Of a stretch of DNA of 64,000 nt, positions 35,189 through 48,300 are shown in pieces (position 1 is the stretch's first letter; each line of letters begins with the position of its first letter). A program made the translations under genes and the position numbers. Source of the DNA: Paragyromitra xinjiangensis (taxonomy: Eukaryota; Ascomycota; Pezizomycetes; Pezizales; Discinaceae); contig JBCAMK010000012.1 in assembly GCA_038503065.1 (NCBI GenBank), positions 1,736,001-1,800,000 on the forward strand, given 5' to 3'. The notes under the pieces are model-generated. The model had not been told where the DNA came from. It ran no database searches and saw only the letters and a list, made by a program, of their open reading frames with translations.

Positions 35189-36137
35189 ATGTTTGACCTA
35201 CCAGAAACCAAACGGTAATCCTAATCCCTCTCTGAAATCCCAATTGCAACCCGCTGATCCGCCTTTCTAGTGTCCGCCGGAACGAACTATTCTCCCCTGC
35301 GCAATCCCGTTCACCCTCCCCTCCTTCAGATACCAATGATGCCGTCTTGAAATTAGACCTCGACTTCATCACCGTCGCGCCCATCGCCTCTACCGATGTA
35401 CAAAAGGTACAAGAGGAAGATGGAGAAATGGACTTTCAGCTATTCTCGACTGCGACCCGACCACAGCAGAAGATAACGCTGAAAGACCCAACACCCCCAC
35501 CATCCGCCGAAGACGCATGGGAACGATTAGCACAAACACAAAAGAGGCCAGAGAGTTACTACCTACTTAGTGAAGAAGACATGGAGGCAAGGAGGCAAGC
35601 ATTGAAATTCGAAGAGGTTGTAGTAAGTGCAGAGGATGTGGTCAAGGATTCTGAGATGGCCTGGGTATGCTATATCCTTCCCACGTGTACAAAATTGGCG
35701 AGGAGGCACCCTAGAGCTGATTATTGTAATCTTAGCCCGGTTGCCGTGTTCCTTGGAAGGTTACGACTATCATAACCGCACCTGCACCGCCCAGCAAAAA
35801 GGCTGGGAAGCGCACAAAACCAGGGAAGAAGCGTCGGATTTATTTACGTAAAGAGGAGCAAAAGAAAAAGGCAGTAGAGGAAGCACGACTAAAGAGTATA
35901 GCGGGAAGGAAAAAGTTTGCTGGTTTACCTAAGGAGGAGAGAGAGGCAAAGGAGCGGGAGGAGAAGAATAGGAAGAATAGGGAGAAAAAGATCAAAAGAA
36001 GGGTTAGGGAAAAGGCAAAGAAGGAAGCTGCGAGAGTAGCGGGAGGTAAGGTGGAAGAAGCGGACACTGACAGTGGGAGTGAGCGGGAGGAAGGAGAGAA
36101 TGATAATAAGGCAGCAGACTTGGAGGTGAAGGAGTGA
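35189..36137 (+). CDS. DUF2011-like basic nuclear protein
   Basis: Three exons give 273 residues: 35189-35214 (26 nt), 35271-35664 and 35736-36137. Introns run GTAATC...TTCTAG and GTATGC...CTTAG, and both junctions keep phase. The first exon encodes only MFDLPETK plus part of an Arg codon. Residues about 30-75 hold an acidic LDLDFITV...EMDFQLFS patch, then a Lys/Arg-rich second half (KRTKPGKKRR, KKFAGLPKEEREAK, REKKIKRRVREKAKK) and an acidic tail. This matches the layout I associate with the fungal DUF2011 family, whose function is unknown. The basic region suggests a nuclear or nucleolar location, possibly ribosome biogenesis, which is inference. It converges tail to tail on the dehydratase gene, with 220 bases between stops. 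Confidence 0.7.
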
Positions 36138-36357
36138 ATATCGGTGAATATTGGACACATGAGTATTCTTCTGCAGACAGTGATGGTGATGTTATTTTTG
36201 ATGTTATGAATTGGACCCTTGTTGGCTGTCTAGGTTTTCACTCAAGTCAACAATGGGACCATTTAACGAAACTATGGATCACCATTCCGAGGAACCCCTA
36301 TCGTTTCAAAACACTCTATTCACTAATAATAAACGTACAAACTCCTAGTCAACCCGC

Positions 36358-38075
36358 TTAAAATTTCACACCCTTCAAATGATTCAAGATCCCTTGCGCC
36401 TGTTCACTCTTCCAAAACTTGCCATGTGGATATCCAAACTCCTCCATACTCGCCTCCTTCATCTCAACACTGTAACCTGGCTCCCGAGGGGTAGTATAGT
36501 ACCCATCTTTGATCACACTCGGGTGCAAGAAATGCTCATGCAGATGGTCGACATACTCCAATAGTGACAACTTTCCGGAGACACATACGTAGTCAATAGT
36601 TGACAAGTGTTGGGTATATTCTGGGAGACCAACACCGCCGGAATGAGGGACAATAGGGACACCGAATCTACATAGCGTATGGTCAGCTCAGTTCCTAATA
36701 GGAAGAAAAAAAGATGGGAAAACAAACTTCTTAGCCATAAGCAGTACGGCGAGGACTTCGTTCACACCTCCCATTCTGCAGGCATCAATCTGGCATACAT
36801 CAATAGCCTCTGCCTGAAGCAGCTGCTTAAAGATGACGCGATTCTGGCACATTTCACCGGTAGCAACACCAACACCGAGGGGCTTGAGAGCCTTTCGGAT
36901 GGCAGCGTGGCCAAGGATATCGTCAGGAGAGGTTGGTTCTTCAATAAACCTACATAATCTATCTTCAGTATTATGATACCTCATTGAAAGAGCGAGTGAC
37001 CCACCATGGCCTAAACTCAGCGAGCTGCTTCATGTAATCGATAGCTTCTGGCACAGACCAAACTTGGTTTGCATCAACCATGAGAATGTTGCCTTGATCA
37101 AAGCCAATGATATCACGGGCGATCCTCAACCGTTTTCGGTCCTCTTCTACGGACCCGCCGACCTTGATCTTGAAATGCTTGTAGCCTTGAGCTAGGGTTT
37201 CTTGGAGGAGCTTCCTCATTTTGTCTTCACCATACCCAAGCCATCCTATTCACCAAATCAGCCACAGCCCTACTCTCATCCTATACCCAAGAACATACCG
37301 GCACTTGTAGTATAAGCTGGCACAGCTCTATCTACTAACGCATCTTCAATTCTCCGTTGCTTCGTTGGTTCCAGCTCCTTCAACATCTTGATCGCCTCTT
37401 CGGGTGTGATAGCATCAGTGATGTAGCGGAAGTCAATACATCGCACAAACTCTTCGGGAGTAAAGTCTGCAACGAGTTTCCAGAGTGGCTTTTCAACTGA
37501 TTTGGCCCAAAGATCCCAAAGTGCGTTGACGACAGCACCAAGGGCGAGGTGGATTACACCTTTCTGTGAAGTTCAAGGTTAGATTAGTCACGCGCAATAG
37601 CATGGGCAAGCGAAGAATCGTACCTCAGGGCCGATCCAGCGTAGCTGAGAATCGGCGACGAGATGTCGCCATGTCTTTCCCATGTTCGCGGTGAGTTCTT
37701 CAAGATCTCGGCCCACGATACGGGCAGCAACATTTTCGATAGCCTTGCAGACAATATCATTTCCGCGGCCGATGGTAAATGTCTAAAGCTCGATCAGTAA
37801 AATTAAACCTCTAAAAATAACAATATACAAAACTCTACTCACCATTCCATGACCCTCAAGAGGGCCGTCGGTCTTCAAGATGCAGTACGCGGCTGAATAG
37901 TCTCCAGCATCGTTCATAGCATCTGAACCAGTCTTGTCCAATGATGTCTATTATGATCCGGGATACGTTAGCTCCCCCATGCTACTAGGGTCCAGATTAC
38001 GCATTTTCTGAAGTTGGGAAGGCGACATACGGGAAATCGGACGTCCCTCGACACAAAACTCGTAATCTTCACCAT
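36358..38075 (-). CDS. lgd1: L-galactonate dehydratase (enolase superfamily)
   Basis: Seven exons on the minus strand give 448 residues, the usual length: 38075-38031, 37947-37843, 37782-37624, 37563-37299, 37245-37005, 36949-36728 and 36667-36358. All junctions are in phase. The enzyme dehydrates L-galactonate to 2-keto-3-deoxy-L-galactonate, the second step of fungal D-galacturonate (pectin) catabolism in the cytosol. The mandelate-racemase subgroup residues are all present: K217 and K219 (FKIKVGG), D249 (VDANQ), E275 (FIEEP), E304 (TGEMCQ), D327 (QIDACR) and H354 (PHSGG). The whole sequence closely resembles fungal LGD1/GaaB. L-fuconate or related acid dehydratase (ENOSF1 type) is the main alternative. 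No other pathway gene is nearby. I saw no obvious galacturonate-response box upstream. Confidence 0.9.
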
Positions 38076-41000
38076 AGCTTCTTTTTTTCTTCTTCTTTCT
38101 TCTTCTCTTTTCTTTCACGGATTCGGTGTAAATCAAATAACCAGCTCGGCACAACTCACGGGATGCTTCCTATCTTCACTAGAATTGACTCAGGTGTGTT
38201 TTATATCCAATGCGGGGTTGTTTTTTTCTTAATTCTCATAGTAACCCATCCGGCCCCACCCCAGCCACTACCCCGCGATGCGGGCAAAGTAGAGCGATGG
38301 AAAGCGAGGTAGCCAAGCTCTTTTTCCGCGTTCCTGGATTTCTCCTTTACTTTAGCCTGTTCGTTCGGTTACTTGCCTGCGCACCGCCTAGCAAAATACA
38401 AACCAACTCTAGCGGTTATCGACGTTTACAAGCTTTGAGGATAGCTGCTTCGCGAAAATCAAGCTCAAAGCGAAAAAAGAATATGAGTCTAAAGAAACGG
38501 ATATCTGCTTATGATCCTCATAAATTATCTACTATGCAGCTATACACGATACGAGTTACTATCGCGTCTAAGCACGAAACTTTCGATCTAGCTGTACACA
38601 CGCGTGGGAACGGGCATCGGTGGAATTCACGATCTAGACTCATCTGAAGTCTAGTTCACACCGCAATAACCCCGAGAAGCTTGAAGATTCGGATCAATTA
38701 TCCCGAGCTCGAGATAATGCTCGTTTTGCGCCATTTAGATATTCCGTCTCACATGAGGGTGACAGTTATACTACATACCTGGTTAGAACGGGTTTCGGCA
38801 CCATTTAGAAACTCTGGTTCTGCGCAATTGCGCAAAGGACGTTTGAAGGGTTTCGCGAACCCCTGCCAAGATTAGTGAACCCTAACCCCGGTCGGAAACC
38901 TAACCCATGCTCCTGGTCTTGAAGCAATTTCGTCTCGTTAGACGCTCAGGTGAGAATTTTACGGTCGTCGTTAAGCAAGGGCTACTAGGGATCTCGGCCG
39001 AGTACTTTGAAACACTAGCTTCTGTGAATATAGTGAGTATGATCCATAAGTCAACTTAAGTCAAGCCTGGGGAAGCTTGAGTCTATTTGTCTTACCAAGG
39101 GTCCATCTGTCTTACCAAGGGATAAGTTTGAACTGCTTATGGAAGTTTGAGCCTGTTAGCCTAAGCGTAACGCTGATGGAGAAAGTTACCAAAGAGTCAG
39201 GAATGTACCGACTCCCGAAGCCACGAGAAATTGTCTAAGAAATAGCTTCACACGTACAGGTGAGAGGTTCAGTCAAACAAAGCCTGATCACTGCGAGTGA
39301 GCTCAAAATTCTGACCTTGGCAGTTTTACCAATATTCCAAGGGAAAGGGAGGATTCGGATAGGCTAGTTCATAGACCATCACTCACCTAGCAAACTAATG
39401 TTTCGGACTCATGATACCGATAGATCCGCTCTGTTTAACTGATCTAAAACTACAACAGCGAAAGCCTATTCCCCGAGTGCTACTTGAGGAATGAGATGTC
39501 ATACTAACCCACTACGGGCCGGTATTAGTTACTAACGTGAAGGAAGCTCGAGACACTCGTGTCTGATGTAAGTGGAGAAACAGAAAGCTGCAGGACCTTC
39601 CTCATTCAGAAATATCCCCTAGTTTCCCATGAAGACATAAAACTAGATGTCAGTCGTGAGAGCGGGTCTGGAGACCCGAGTCAGCTTGAGCCAGATGCGT
39701 CTGAGCCTGAGTGATGATTTATGATCCAATTGAATTTATCGTGTGGGGAGTCGGGAAGTACTGAAGTTCTGATATTGATGAAAGAATTTGGGAACAGGAG
39801 AGCTGGTTCCGAGAAAATTGTACTTGGAGGTGTCGCACGATTCTTTCGATATGGAAGACGACATTATATTTGACACATTTATTTTACATCACTACCAGTG
39901 GCTCGAGTATGCATCAATCTCATCCGGAACTATTTAGTTCGGCCCGGGTTGGCGATGGCTTGTAACACCAGAAGTGACGCCTCGAGCCAACGCACTTGAT
40001 GCCAATATTACTCGTGAAAAATATTTTTGTGATTAACGGGCATGAAACACCTAAATTATCGATGAATTAAATATATCACGGCTTAGGGCTATCATCGCTT
40101 GTCGGCAGACCAACCGGTAAATAGTAGCAGTGGAGATGTGGGACCGTGGATCTTCCGATGAGATAATTACCCTTTTTAAAGTACGAGATTATCCAATGCA
40201 GGGCGTACTTACCGATGCGGTTTCAGATTAGAGAAAATGCGATGGGTACAGATTGCTGGAATTAGGGATGGTCTACCATTGAAATGATGCAAGGTGTGAG
40301 ATCAATGAGCTATTTGCATAATATGATTGATCTCAATCCAATATCAACCGGGGAAGGCATCTTCAGTAGGTAGCCGCGGCTCCGGCAACTTTTGACGGTC
40401 GGCAACGGAGACCTACGGATTAGGCGCTTCTTCTTGGTGGTGGTTGCGTTTATCACCGTGGCGATCTGGGATTGTATTTTATCGATCGGAGATTTAATAT
40501 AGTGGATGTGGAGAAGAAATTTCTATGATGCTGATCACTGACGATCACTCGGGTTCTAGGGCCGTAACTAAACCATTAACCTCGAATCACGTGTATATTA
40601 AATAACTTGATCAGCGTCTGCAAAGCCTAGTATGGGTGTTCGTTGCAAAGTGCAGATATATACCAACCCTGTAGAATAGATACTCACGGACGATCACAAT
40701 TAGAAACAGGGGTTTCTACGTTTGTGCGCATAACCAAAGTACCTGAACACATTCTTTACCTATCCTATCGGCCATCGTGTCCATTCTCCCCTACGCGCTC
40801 GTGGATACTATTTTCGAGGCCCTTTATGCAACGCATGCTCCCATTCTCTTACGCTATGTTCCCGATGCTCAATCACTCTGCATCACTCGCTGTCCAACAG
40901 ATAGTCCATCCGAAGATCAGACGGCAGGAATAATATATTCGATACGGTGAAGACGTCCGAATTCACTTACTCGGATCTTCGGGGGGAGGGAAGTAATTAT

Positions 41001-41182
41001 ATATACATGCGTCCCAACCGAGCCAACAGTGTAATATACTGAGGGTTTAATGCAACAATCGGATGGGGAGAAGAAGCTCGAGAAGGGATGTTTGTAAACG
41101 CAGTCAGATTGCAAACTCCTGTTTCTGAAAAGATGGTTTATTCTCTGCTTTGCTCGATTTCCGAGATGAGTCTTAAACCCAC
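38076..41182. other. Gene-poor region upstream of the dehydratase
   Basis: Open frames at 38210-38647 and 38681-38875 show no family match. A short direct repeat (TGTCTTACCAAGGG) lies near 39087 and 39109. Nothing else could be supported. Confidence 0.4.
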
Positions 41183-41467
41183 GTGTCCGTATGGGGACAT
41201 GGCAGATCACTCGACGGGACGAAAATGTTTCCCACGGTCCAAGCGATGGCCACAACCCGCGAAGAGCTGAAAGGTGCGCACACGAGCGATGACTGGACCG
41301 AGCACGTGGAGGAGCTCCTGTCCACGGACCTCCTTGGTTTTAATCTGGTCTGCTCCGGCGGACCAAATCTCAATTCCACAAGCAATTGGTTCAGAAGTAG
41401 CCGCTTCCAGCCTGCCAGATTGCCGCCGATCAGACATCTCAAGCTGCAACCGACACGTTTCTGGTAG
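41183..41467 (+). CDS. Doubtful ORF in a GC-richer island
   Basis: A frame with an internal ATG at 41250 (MATTREELKGAHTSDDW) has ordinary protein composition and lies in a GC-richer island. Both antisense frames are also open over the same bases, which weakens the case. No family is recognised. Confidence 0.2.
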   Translation: MSVWGHGRSLDGTKMFPTVQAMATTREELKGAHTSDDWTEHVEELLSTDLLGFNLVCSGGPNLNSTSNWFRSSRFQPARLPPIRHLKLQPTRFW

Positions 41468-42159
41468 GCCATTGCAGTCTCCCGTTGGCTAGCGAGTCTC
41501 TTCACCATCAGCATCACCTCCATCGTCCACTATTGGTAAGATCCTGGCGGTTTCAGCCCCCTCCCCCCCCACAGCGTATCCAGAGTCGGAAAGGTAGCGG
41601 GGTCAAATCCCTTACATGCACAATGCTACGTGACGTGTGACAGTAGTCACATTCCAAGTGTTTGTTTTTCATGAGCAGAGTAGGCGGACTGTGCATTGGA
41701 TCCGGATGCAAGGCAGAAATTCTCGAAGGAGGGTTTCCATTACAAAAGTCGCATCACTGAAAAGAAAAAAGAAAAATCGTTATTCGGCGAAACAGCATCT
41801 CTGCTACATGGTCTTTAGTATCAGTCTGAATAAAGAAAAGAAAAAAAGTGCACTTGACGTAAGTTAAAGAAGAAAAGAAAGATGCTAATTGGCTCTTACC
41901 CCATAACTGAAGGTGACGACCACGTCGGCAACCTCCACTATGATACATACATACCTTTCCTCCACGTAGTGCCTACCCTACCCCTCATTACTATGTCACA
42001 ATGTGCTTTGGTATAAATCCTCTGGTCAAGAGAATTATGACGGAAGAATCAGCAAATGTCCATCTGCGAGAGAAAAAAAGAAGAAAAAGACAGCAGACTA
42101 CGTAAGGAAAAAATCGTGGAGAAAAAAAAAAGAATGAAACTCCAAATCTGAAGCATGCG

Positions 42160-42396
42160 ATGCGAAGCTTTACCGGTCTTGAAACTAGCCACCCATACAT
42201 CTACGTAGACGGCGCCCCCTCCCCACCATCGGATACCCGAGATGACTCTGCCAACAGCGGAAGCGTAGAAATGGAGGAAAAGCAATGGAGAGAACAAAAG
42301 AACGAGTGCGATGCGGTGAAACAGAAGCCTAGGCTGCAGTCTCGATCCCACTTCCTGAGGAACCTTAGATCCCGGGAAAAAGCAAAGGTCACCTAA
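42160..42396 (+). CDS. Possible 78-residue orphan protein
   Basis: The frame starts MRSFTGLETSHPYIYVDGAP and ends in a basic segment (SRSHFLRNLRSREKAK). Composition is protein-like and hydrophilic. No domain, intron or promoter is evident. It may be an orphan gene or chance. Confidence 0.2.
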   Translation: MRSFTGLETSHPYIYVDGAPSPPSDTRDDSANSGSVEMEEKQWREQKNECDAVKQKPRLQSRSHFLRNLRSREKAKVT

Positions 42397-45300
42397 TCAC
42401 GTCACTGAGCATATTTAGTATCAGGTCTGGAAGGCCTTGGTTTACTGAAGTGCATCCTATAAAAAGTGGGATGCTGCACAACCGAGCTATGCTCTAGGCC
42501 TGTGGTGCTCGATTCCGTAAGTACCTCGGGAGAGGCTGTGGAAACTGGCTAATCGACGCGTTGGAGTGAGTTTTTCGAGCCAACCAGGTACCCACGGTCT
42601 GCAATGAGTACATTGATATTTTGTTCAGATGATGGGAGTTTTTTTGCTAGGTTACGTACGGGCAGCATAGTTTAGTCATTAGTAAATTCCAAGGAACTTT
42701 TTTTGACGCGAAACCCGTACGTATACTCCCTCCTTTTCTTCTACCCCCACTGGGACTCGTTCCTTCTGATTTTTATATTATTGAATTTCCTAATAGTACT
42801 GGGATTAAAAGCAGAGAAATCGACACATGTGATCCAACTGGACAGGGAGTTTGAGAAGAAGGAACCATGAAAGACCTCCTGCCATTTGAGATACTAGCCT
42901 AATCTAGGACCAGGCCGATAGGAAAGCTTCTAGCGATCAACTTATCTATCTACCTGTCCGATTGGGGACTTGAATTGAATCATAAATCACTCGAGTGATC
43001 ATGTATGATCCAAGCTTAAAATTCATCCTAAAATGGCATCTACGCCAACATCCAACGCACACCCCATAGTAGAGTTCCGGAGAAGCAACTTTGACATCAT
43101 TACTCGGTGTTTTGTCGAGACATTAGTCGTTATCCGCCACTCTTACGTTTGGGACGGGTTTCGCCTATTACGTGCCCCCCACGTTATGCTTCGCTATCTT
43201 CTAAGTTCTAACCTATCTCTTGGATCTGATATGCACTTTGGCGCAGTGTGAGTTACTTGTGACGGCGCGAGTTGCTTATGGTGCTGGTGCTGATTGTGTA
43301 CTCTCGCGAATCAACTGGACTGTACATTTCAGCTCGTGTCGTCCCAGAGTCGCTTTCGAATGATCGTCCTCTATAGCTTGAGATATTTTTTTTTGGTACG
43401 AAGGCTGCGTGTCCTTGCGCTGAGGGGATTTGCTCATAGACCTATACCTAGTTGCGGAATATATAGTTCGCTTACTTTCGGCCTAAACGGTGGTGTTAAT
43501 TGGGTTGTGTTGGTTAATAGTGACTCTTGATTCCCGCTATGACGATTTGCAGGGCTTGAGTAGTGCAGATCCACCATGTTCCTAGAGGTCTGCAAGTCAG
43601 ATTTCGAGGTTCTTACTGGCGTTTCAAACTTGTATCCTTGAATTCCCATACTGTTTTCCAACCGTAGCCCTGAGGTTTGGAATGACAGCTAGGTAGAACA
43701 TGGAATAGGCCTGTTTAATTATCCGTCATTATATCCGATTAGCTATATATAGCAGTATACTACTGTCTGCAGCTTTCAATTGGAGGTTCTAAAAACATAG
43801 GACGAAACTATCGGTTCCCGGCTACAGCTTCCTTCAGGGACATCCCTGCGGACGTTTTTCCGTCGGAACCTGTCACTCTGGTCAAGCTGGGACCCTCTCC
43901 GGCCGGGCGGATTTGGCTCGGAAAAGGTCCATGGGAAAAGCCGTTGAAAATGCAGGGATTTATTTACTATTTGGGAAGGACCGTGCGTAAGAGCGTAGAG
44001 ATTTATTTCTTGCCCAATAGATCGCTGCAGCAGCACGGATGTAATGCAGGGCCACGGGAGAGTAACCGCGGAGGAAAGTCGAAATCCTGGGTTTTTTTTT
44101 TTTGTAAGAGCTCGGAGAGATAAGACTGCAGAACGCTTGACTTGATGTAGGTGTGTCCCGATGAATGGGGGTGGGAGTGCGGCAGGCCGGGAGTCCTGAT
44201 GTGATTTGTCCGGCGGGGTCGAAGGAGTTGTTCTCGAGTCCTTTCCACCGGACCGTCACCGGCTTTAGGCCCTTCGATCAGAATTGCAATTTCTCCTGGG
44301 CTACTATGTAGCTATGATAGACCATGCGATGTTCTAATACGTGGGTGATGAGTGGGTCTATTGCCAATAGAAGTTACAGTAAGACGTGAACTAACTTATA
44401 CTAAACAGTGAGTGGGGCGATACTGAGCAGTGGATTCCCTCCTCGGGATCTTGAGCTATTCGGGGACCAACCAAAATCACCTTCACTCCGCTTGGGGAGG
44501 AGGTAATTGTGAGCCTTCCATTTTCTGCGCTGCATAGCTCGAGCTAAAATCCAAATCCGGACCATGCCAAAACCGTTCAGTTATATGCATCACCAATTGG
44601 GCGAGGATCATGACGCGAGAATCATCTCCTTCCTTTTTCCAGTCGCATTGGCATTGGAGATATGCCCCCCACATAGTTATCACTCCAACAAATGTCCTGG
44701 TGGCGTCTTGGCGTACTCCAAGGTCGTATGCTGCACCGTGCTATTTGTCTAACACCTAAATAAGTCGTCTTTCATGTGCTCGGAATCATGAATATCATAA
44801 TCCCCCCCGCCCCTCCCCGGATGCCGAGATATCCGAGTATTGGATTTGTTGGGGTTCCCACAGATGAATTTTATATAAAGTCTTTTCCCTATATATCCGA
44901 AGAGCCTAACACAAACCCTCGCATGAAACAGTACTTCTGAAACATTCCAGAACACTTTTCGATGAGGTCTAGACTCGGGAAAAAGAAGTTTTACGAGATT
45001 AGCCGTATTGTTTCACCGAATTTCTGATCTCCATCTCGGTTTCTCAACCCGGCCCGGTTTTGTGACATATGTAAGGGGTACATGTGGAGTGGATGTACTG
45101 GGGGGTTTCGGTGCTGCCGTGAACCACTGCGCTGCAGGTACCTGAGTATTTCGTGACATCATACTATATGTATTTCACACAAATATTGGGCATGATTGAG
45201 AAATGTGAGATCTTTATGGCTCGGCGACCACATTGTATTGCTTATTGTCTTGCGCCAAGGCTGCTGGCTTGAGCTAGCTGTATTAGGTACCAATAGTAAA

Positions 45301-48300
45301 ACCTGGTTATAGTTCTTCAAGATGCTGTTTCATGTAGGAAAGGGGCCTGTATGTCATTTAACTAAACCAAAGATTTTAGATGACTATCTATCGAATCTAT
45401 CGCTAGCCGTAGCCAACGGTGAAAATCCCCACCTGTGTTACATCTCATGAAACGAGATTCAGATTATTCGTTAAGGCTATCGGAATAAGCTACCGTCCTT
45501 CCCGGAACGGTTTTCCAGAACCCGCGTTGGTCCTTCGCTTCCGAGAAGTATCCGTGTAAGGCCAAGCGACGATAGCACATCATCAATCTAGACCAGGTTG
45601 CGATATCGGTTCTAGAGTTAGCGATATCTCCCTGTGCTACAGTAATCGCTTTACCCTGGGATGGGATGTAGGCTTGTTTACTGTGTCATAGAGTGGAGAT
45701 GGAACGTACTACCGTGATGCTGCAATTGTTTCTCTAATGAGTTATGTCCTCCCTGTTTCCCGGGCCAATTGTCGCGAAATGGGGAGGATGTCCTGGGTGT
45801 ATGGGGGATGTGTTTCCTTGGGGCGGTGGCCTAATAGGTAATTTGGCAGAATATGTAGGTTTTCCGTGTAAGGAACCGATGACCCGACGATGGGTATAGG
45901 TATTATTGTGATATGATATTGATCATAATTTTCTAGTCAAGGGGTTTAGCTTATGGACCAGATGGCTATATAGTGGCGATCATATGAAGTTCCCCAAGTC
46001 TCTCGATCGTATAATTCCCTTAGGAAGCTGGATCGTAGCCCAAAGTTTGTAGGGGATTATCGGGCTGAAGCAGGTTGCACTCGCACATCTGTCCTCGGAT
46101 CAGGAATACCGGGAATGTACTCATCGCTCGGCAAGCGGATCTTTTCAACGAGTGATAATTTTATACAACACTCTACAGTCCTCCGAGCTGCCTGTGCCTC
46201 CCCGCCAAGTCTAATAAATCTCCGATGGATTGCGTGTGCCTGCTAATTCCCGGGGTTGGCATCTCCATGGCCGAGGCCTCGCCGTTTGCATTTGTTTCTT
46301 ACATGCACTTATGCATATGCGCAGCTAAAAGTTGATTAAAGTTGATATTGCTTACATTCGACGTAGTCTTTTAGTAGCACTAATACCGTTTTTGGCTTAC
46401 CTTAAGAAGCAAAAATATAATTTCAAACGAGTCTACTGGGGCCAGCCACGGACAACGCTTAGTATCTCGGGCTTCCTAAAAACTGGTATTATCCCTGTAA
46501 ATGGGGGCTCTTGGCTGTTGGATATAAGGCCCGAACTCGGCCGTAATTATGCAGCATAGAGGGCCATGGAGTATTCGGGTTCAAATCGTACCATTGCCGC
46601 AACCACGCAGGCTGTAACTAGGCAACCAACACATTCTGATACGTACTGCATCCTAGCACGATGAGACCAAATCGCTCAGCATCAAATGTTTCCGGGAAGC
46701 GCCGTTTGAAACATACCTCGAGGGGAGTCTGGCGATTCCGATCCTTGCAGTTGTTTATGGAAGTTTCGGTAAAGATGTGGGTTTGGGTTAATCAAGAATC
46801 GAAACCTCGGGCTTGAATACCTACGAATCTGTTGTATCCGGGATGGGAACCCGAGGATCGGAGATTCTGATTTTCTTTGGCGCACAGACTACTTTCTTTT
46901 CACTCTGACCTATGGATTTTTGCCATGAGGCCAGTAATTCAACCGGTGCCGGCATACCGAATCACACTGCATTCTGATGGCATCTTTTCGGTTTTTGTGG
47001 GTGGAATCTAGACTGTAGTGTTGGTAGGAAAACCTAGTAAATTGGCTAACTATGAGAGCCAATTAATGTTTATTCTCTTGGCAATACCGAGCCCGTGCGG
47101 GTAAAAGAAGCAATCTTGGAAAATCAGAAGTTAAGGTCGTCTGGTTTTTTGACTTGGAAAAAAATTAAATTGAGGTTGTTGCTATGAATAATCAATTTTT
47201 TTACTTGGCTCTTGGCTTAAGGACTTTGATATCGAAGTATTATGATGCTTGCTGTGATTTACGGACTTGGGACCGAACAAACGAAACTAACTCTACGTTT
47301 TGAGCTTTAGGGCTCAAGCCGAGGGTGTAAGACGTTGCAGCGCTCCGGATCGGTAGCAGTCGGCCTTTAGATCGAGACTGGGCACCAGGTATTTCTCTTT
47401 CGAGCGTATTACAATAGTTCGATAATCGTACCGTACAAAACGAATGGCCACGGGCGATGGAGCAGGAGCAGCGACCCGGGTGATCATCGGCGGAATTGCT
47501 ATGCGCGCACGCAATATTGATATTGTCTCATATACCCTCGGAGCCCAAAGTAGTATAATAAGATTTCCTGTTCGGATTTATCTCGGTTTAATTAGAAATC
47601 CCAATTCGATAGGGGTATTATGTCAGCTACATTATCTCTTGCTCCAGTAAAACCTGCAGTTTTGTGGTGTTCTGGTTACGGTTTGTGAGTGGGACTGAGC
47701 TGTGCCTCGACGAAGCGACACTATGAAACATGCCAGAAACATATATAATGCACGTTATACTGCACCGAAAAGGTTCCATTTACTAAATCTGGTGCATCCT
47801 TCACAAAGTCTCACTCTTATTCACACCGGAATAGTGTTAGGGTTTGTATGTGAGCACTGTCCTCTGAACTATAAACCTCCACACGATCTTGTAGTGTATT
47901 GAGCAACAGAAATCATGATTATCTTTGGGACATCAAAATAAAGACTTCGTGGGGTGTTCCCCCCAATCTCTATTTTTACGTAATGCCTACGATGTCACCA
48001 GGCTTCCCCTCTCTGGACTATAATTCTTGATAACTCCAGTTCCTGCAAATGCAATGTCATGAGCTGTACTTCATGTAACTAGTCTTGTCCGCAGGAACCG
48101 CCGCACGACAGCAGCAGCAGGATACTGGGGGTGGTGGCCCAAGTGCTGCGCCTATGTTGGTACCCTAAGAGATTCAGAATTGATCATTTCCGCCGTGGAA
48201 ACGAGTCTTCGAGATCGTTAGAATAACAAACAACGGGGTGCTTCTTTTTTTTCCTTCTCGACAATTCAGATATGACCACGTGTGTGTGGCTGTCAACTTT

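Noticed and set aside
38870..38912. Telomere-like CCCTAACCCC and CCTAACCC
   Set aside because: Only isolated single copies occur, with no tandem run.
39700..39740. Inverted similarity to about 42965-42995 (GAGTGA...TTTATGAT...CAATT)
   Set aside because: About 20 bases with gaps over 3 kb in AT-rich DNA could occur by chance.
43033..43440. Two-exon small gene with GTGAGT donor and TTTCAG acceptor
   Set aside because: The joined frame stops about 10 codons after the junction and gives no recognisable protein.
46570..46595. tRNA B-box-like GGTTCAAATCG
   Set aside because: No matching A-box or cloverleaf could be found upstream.
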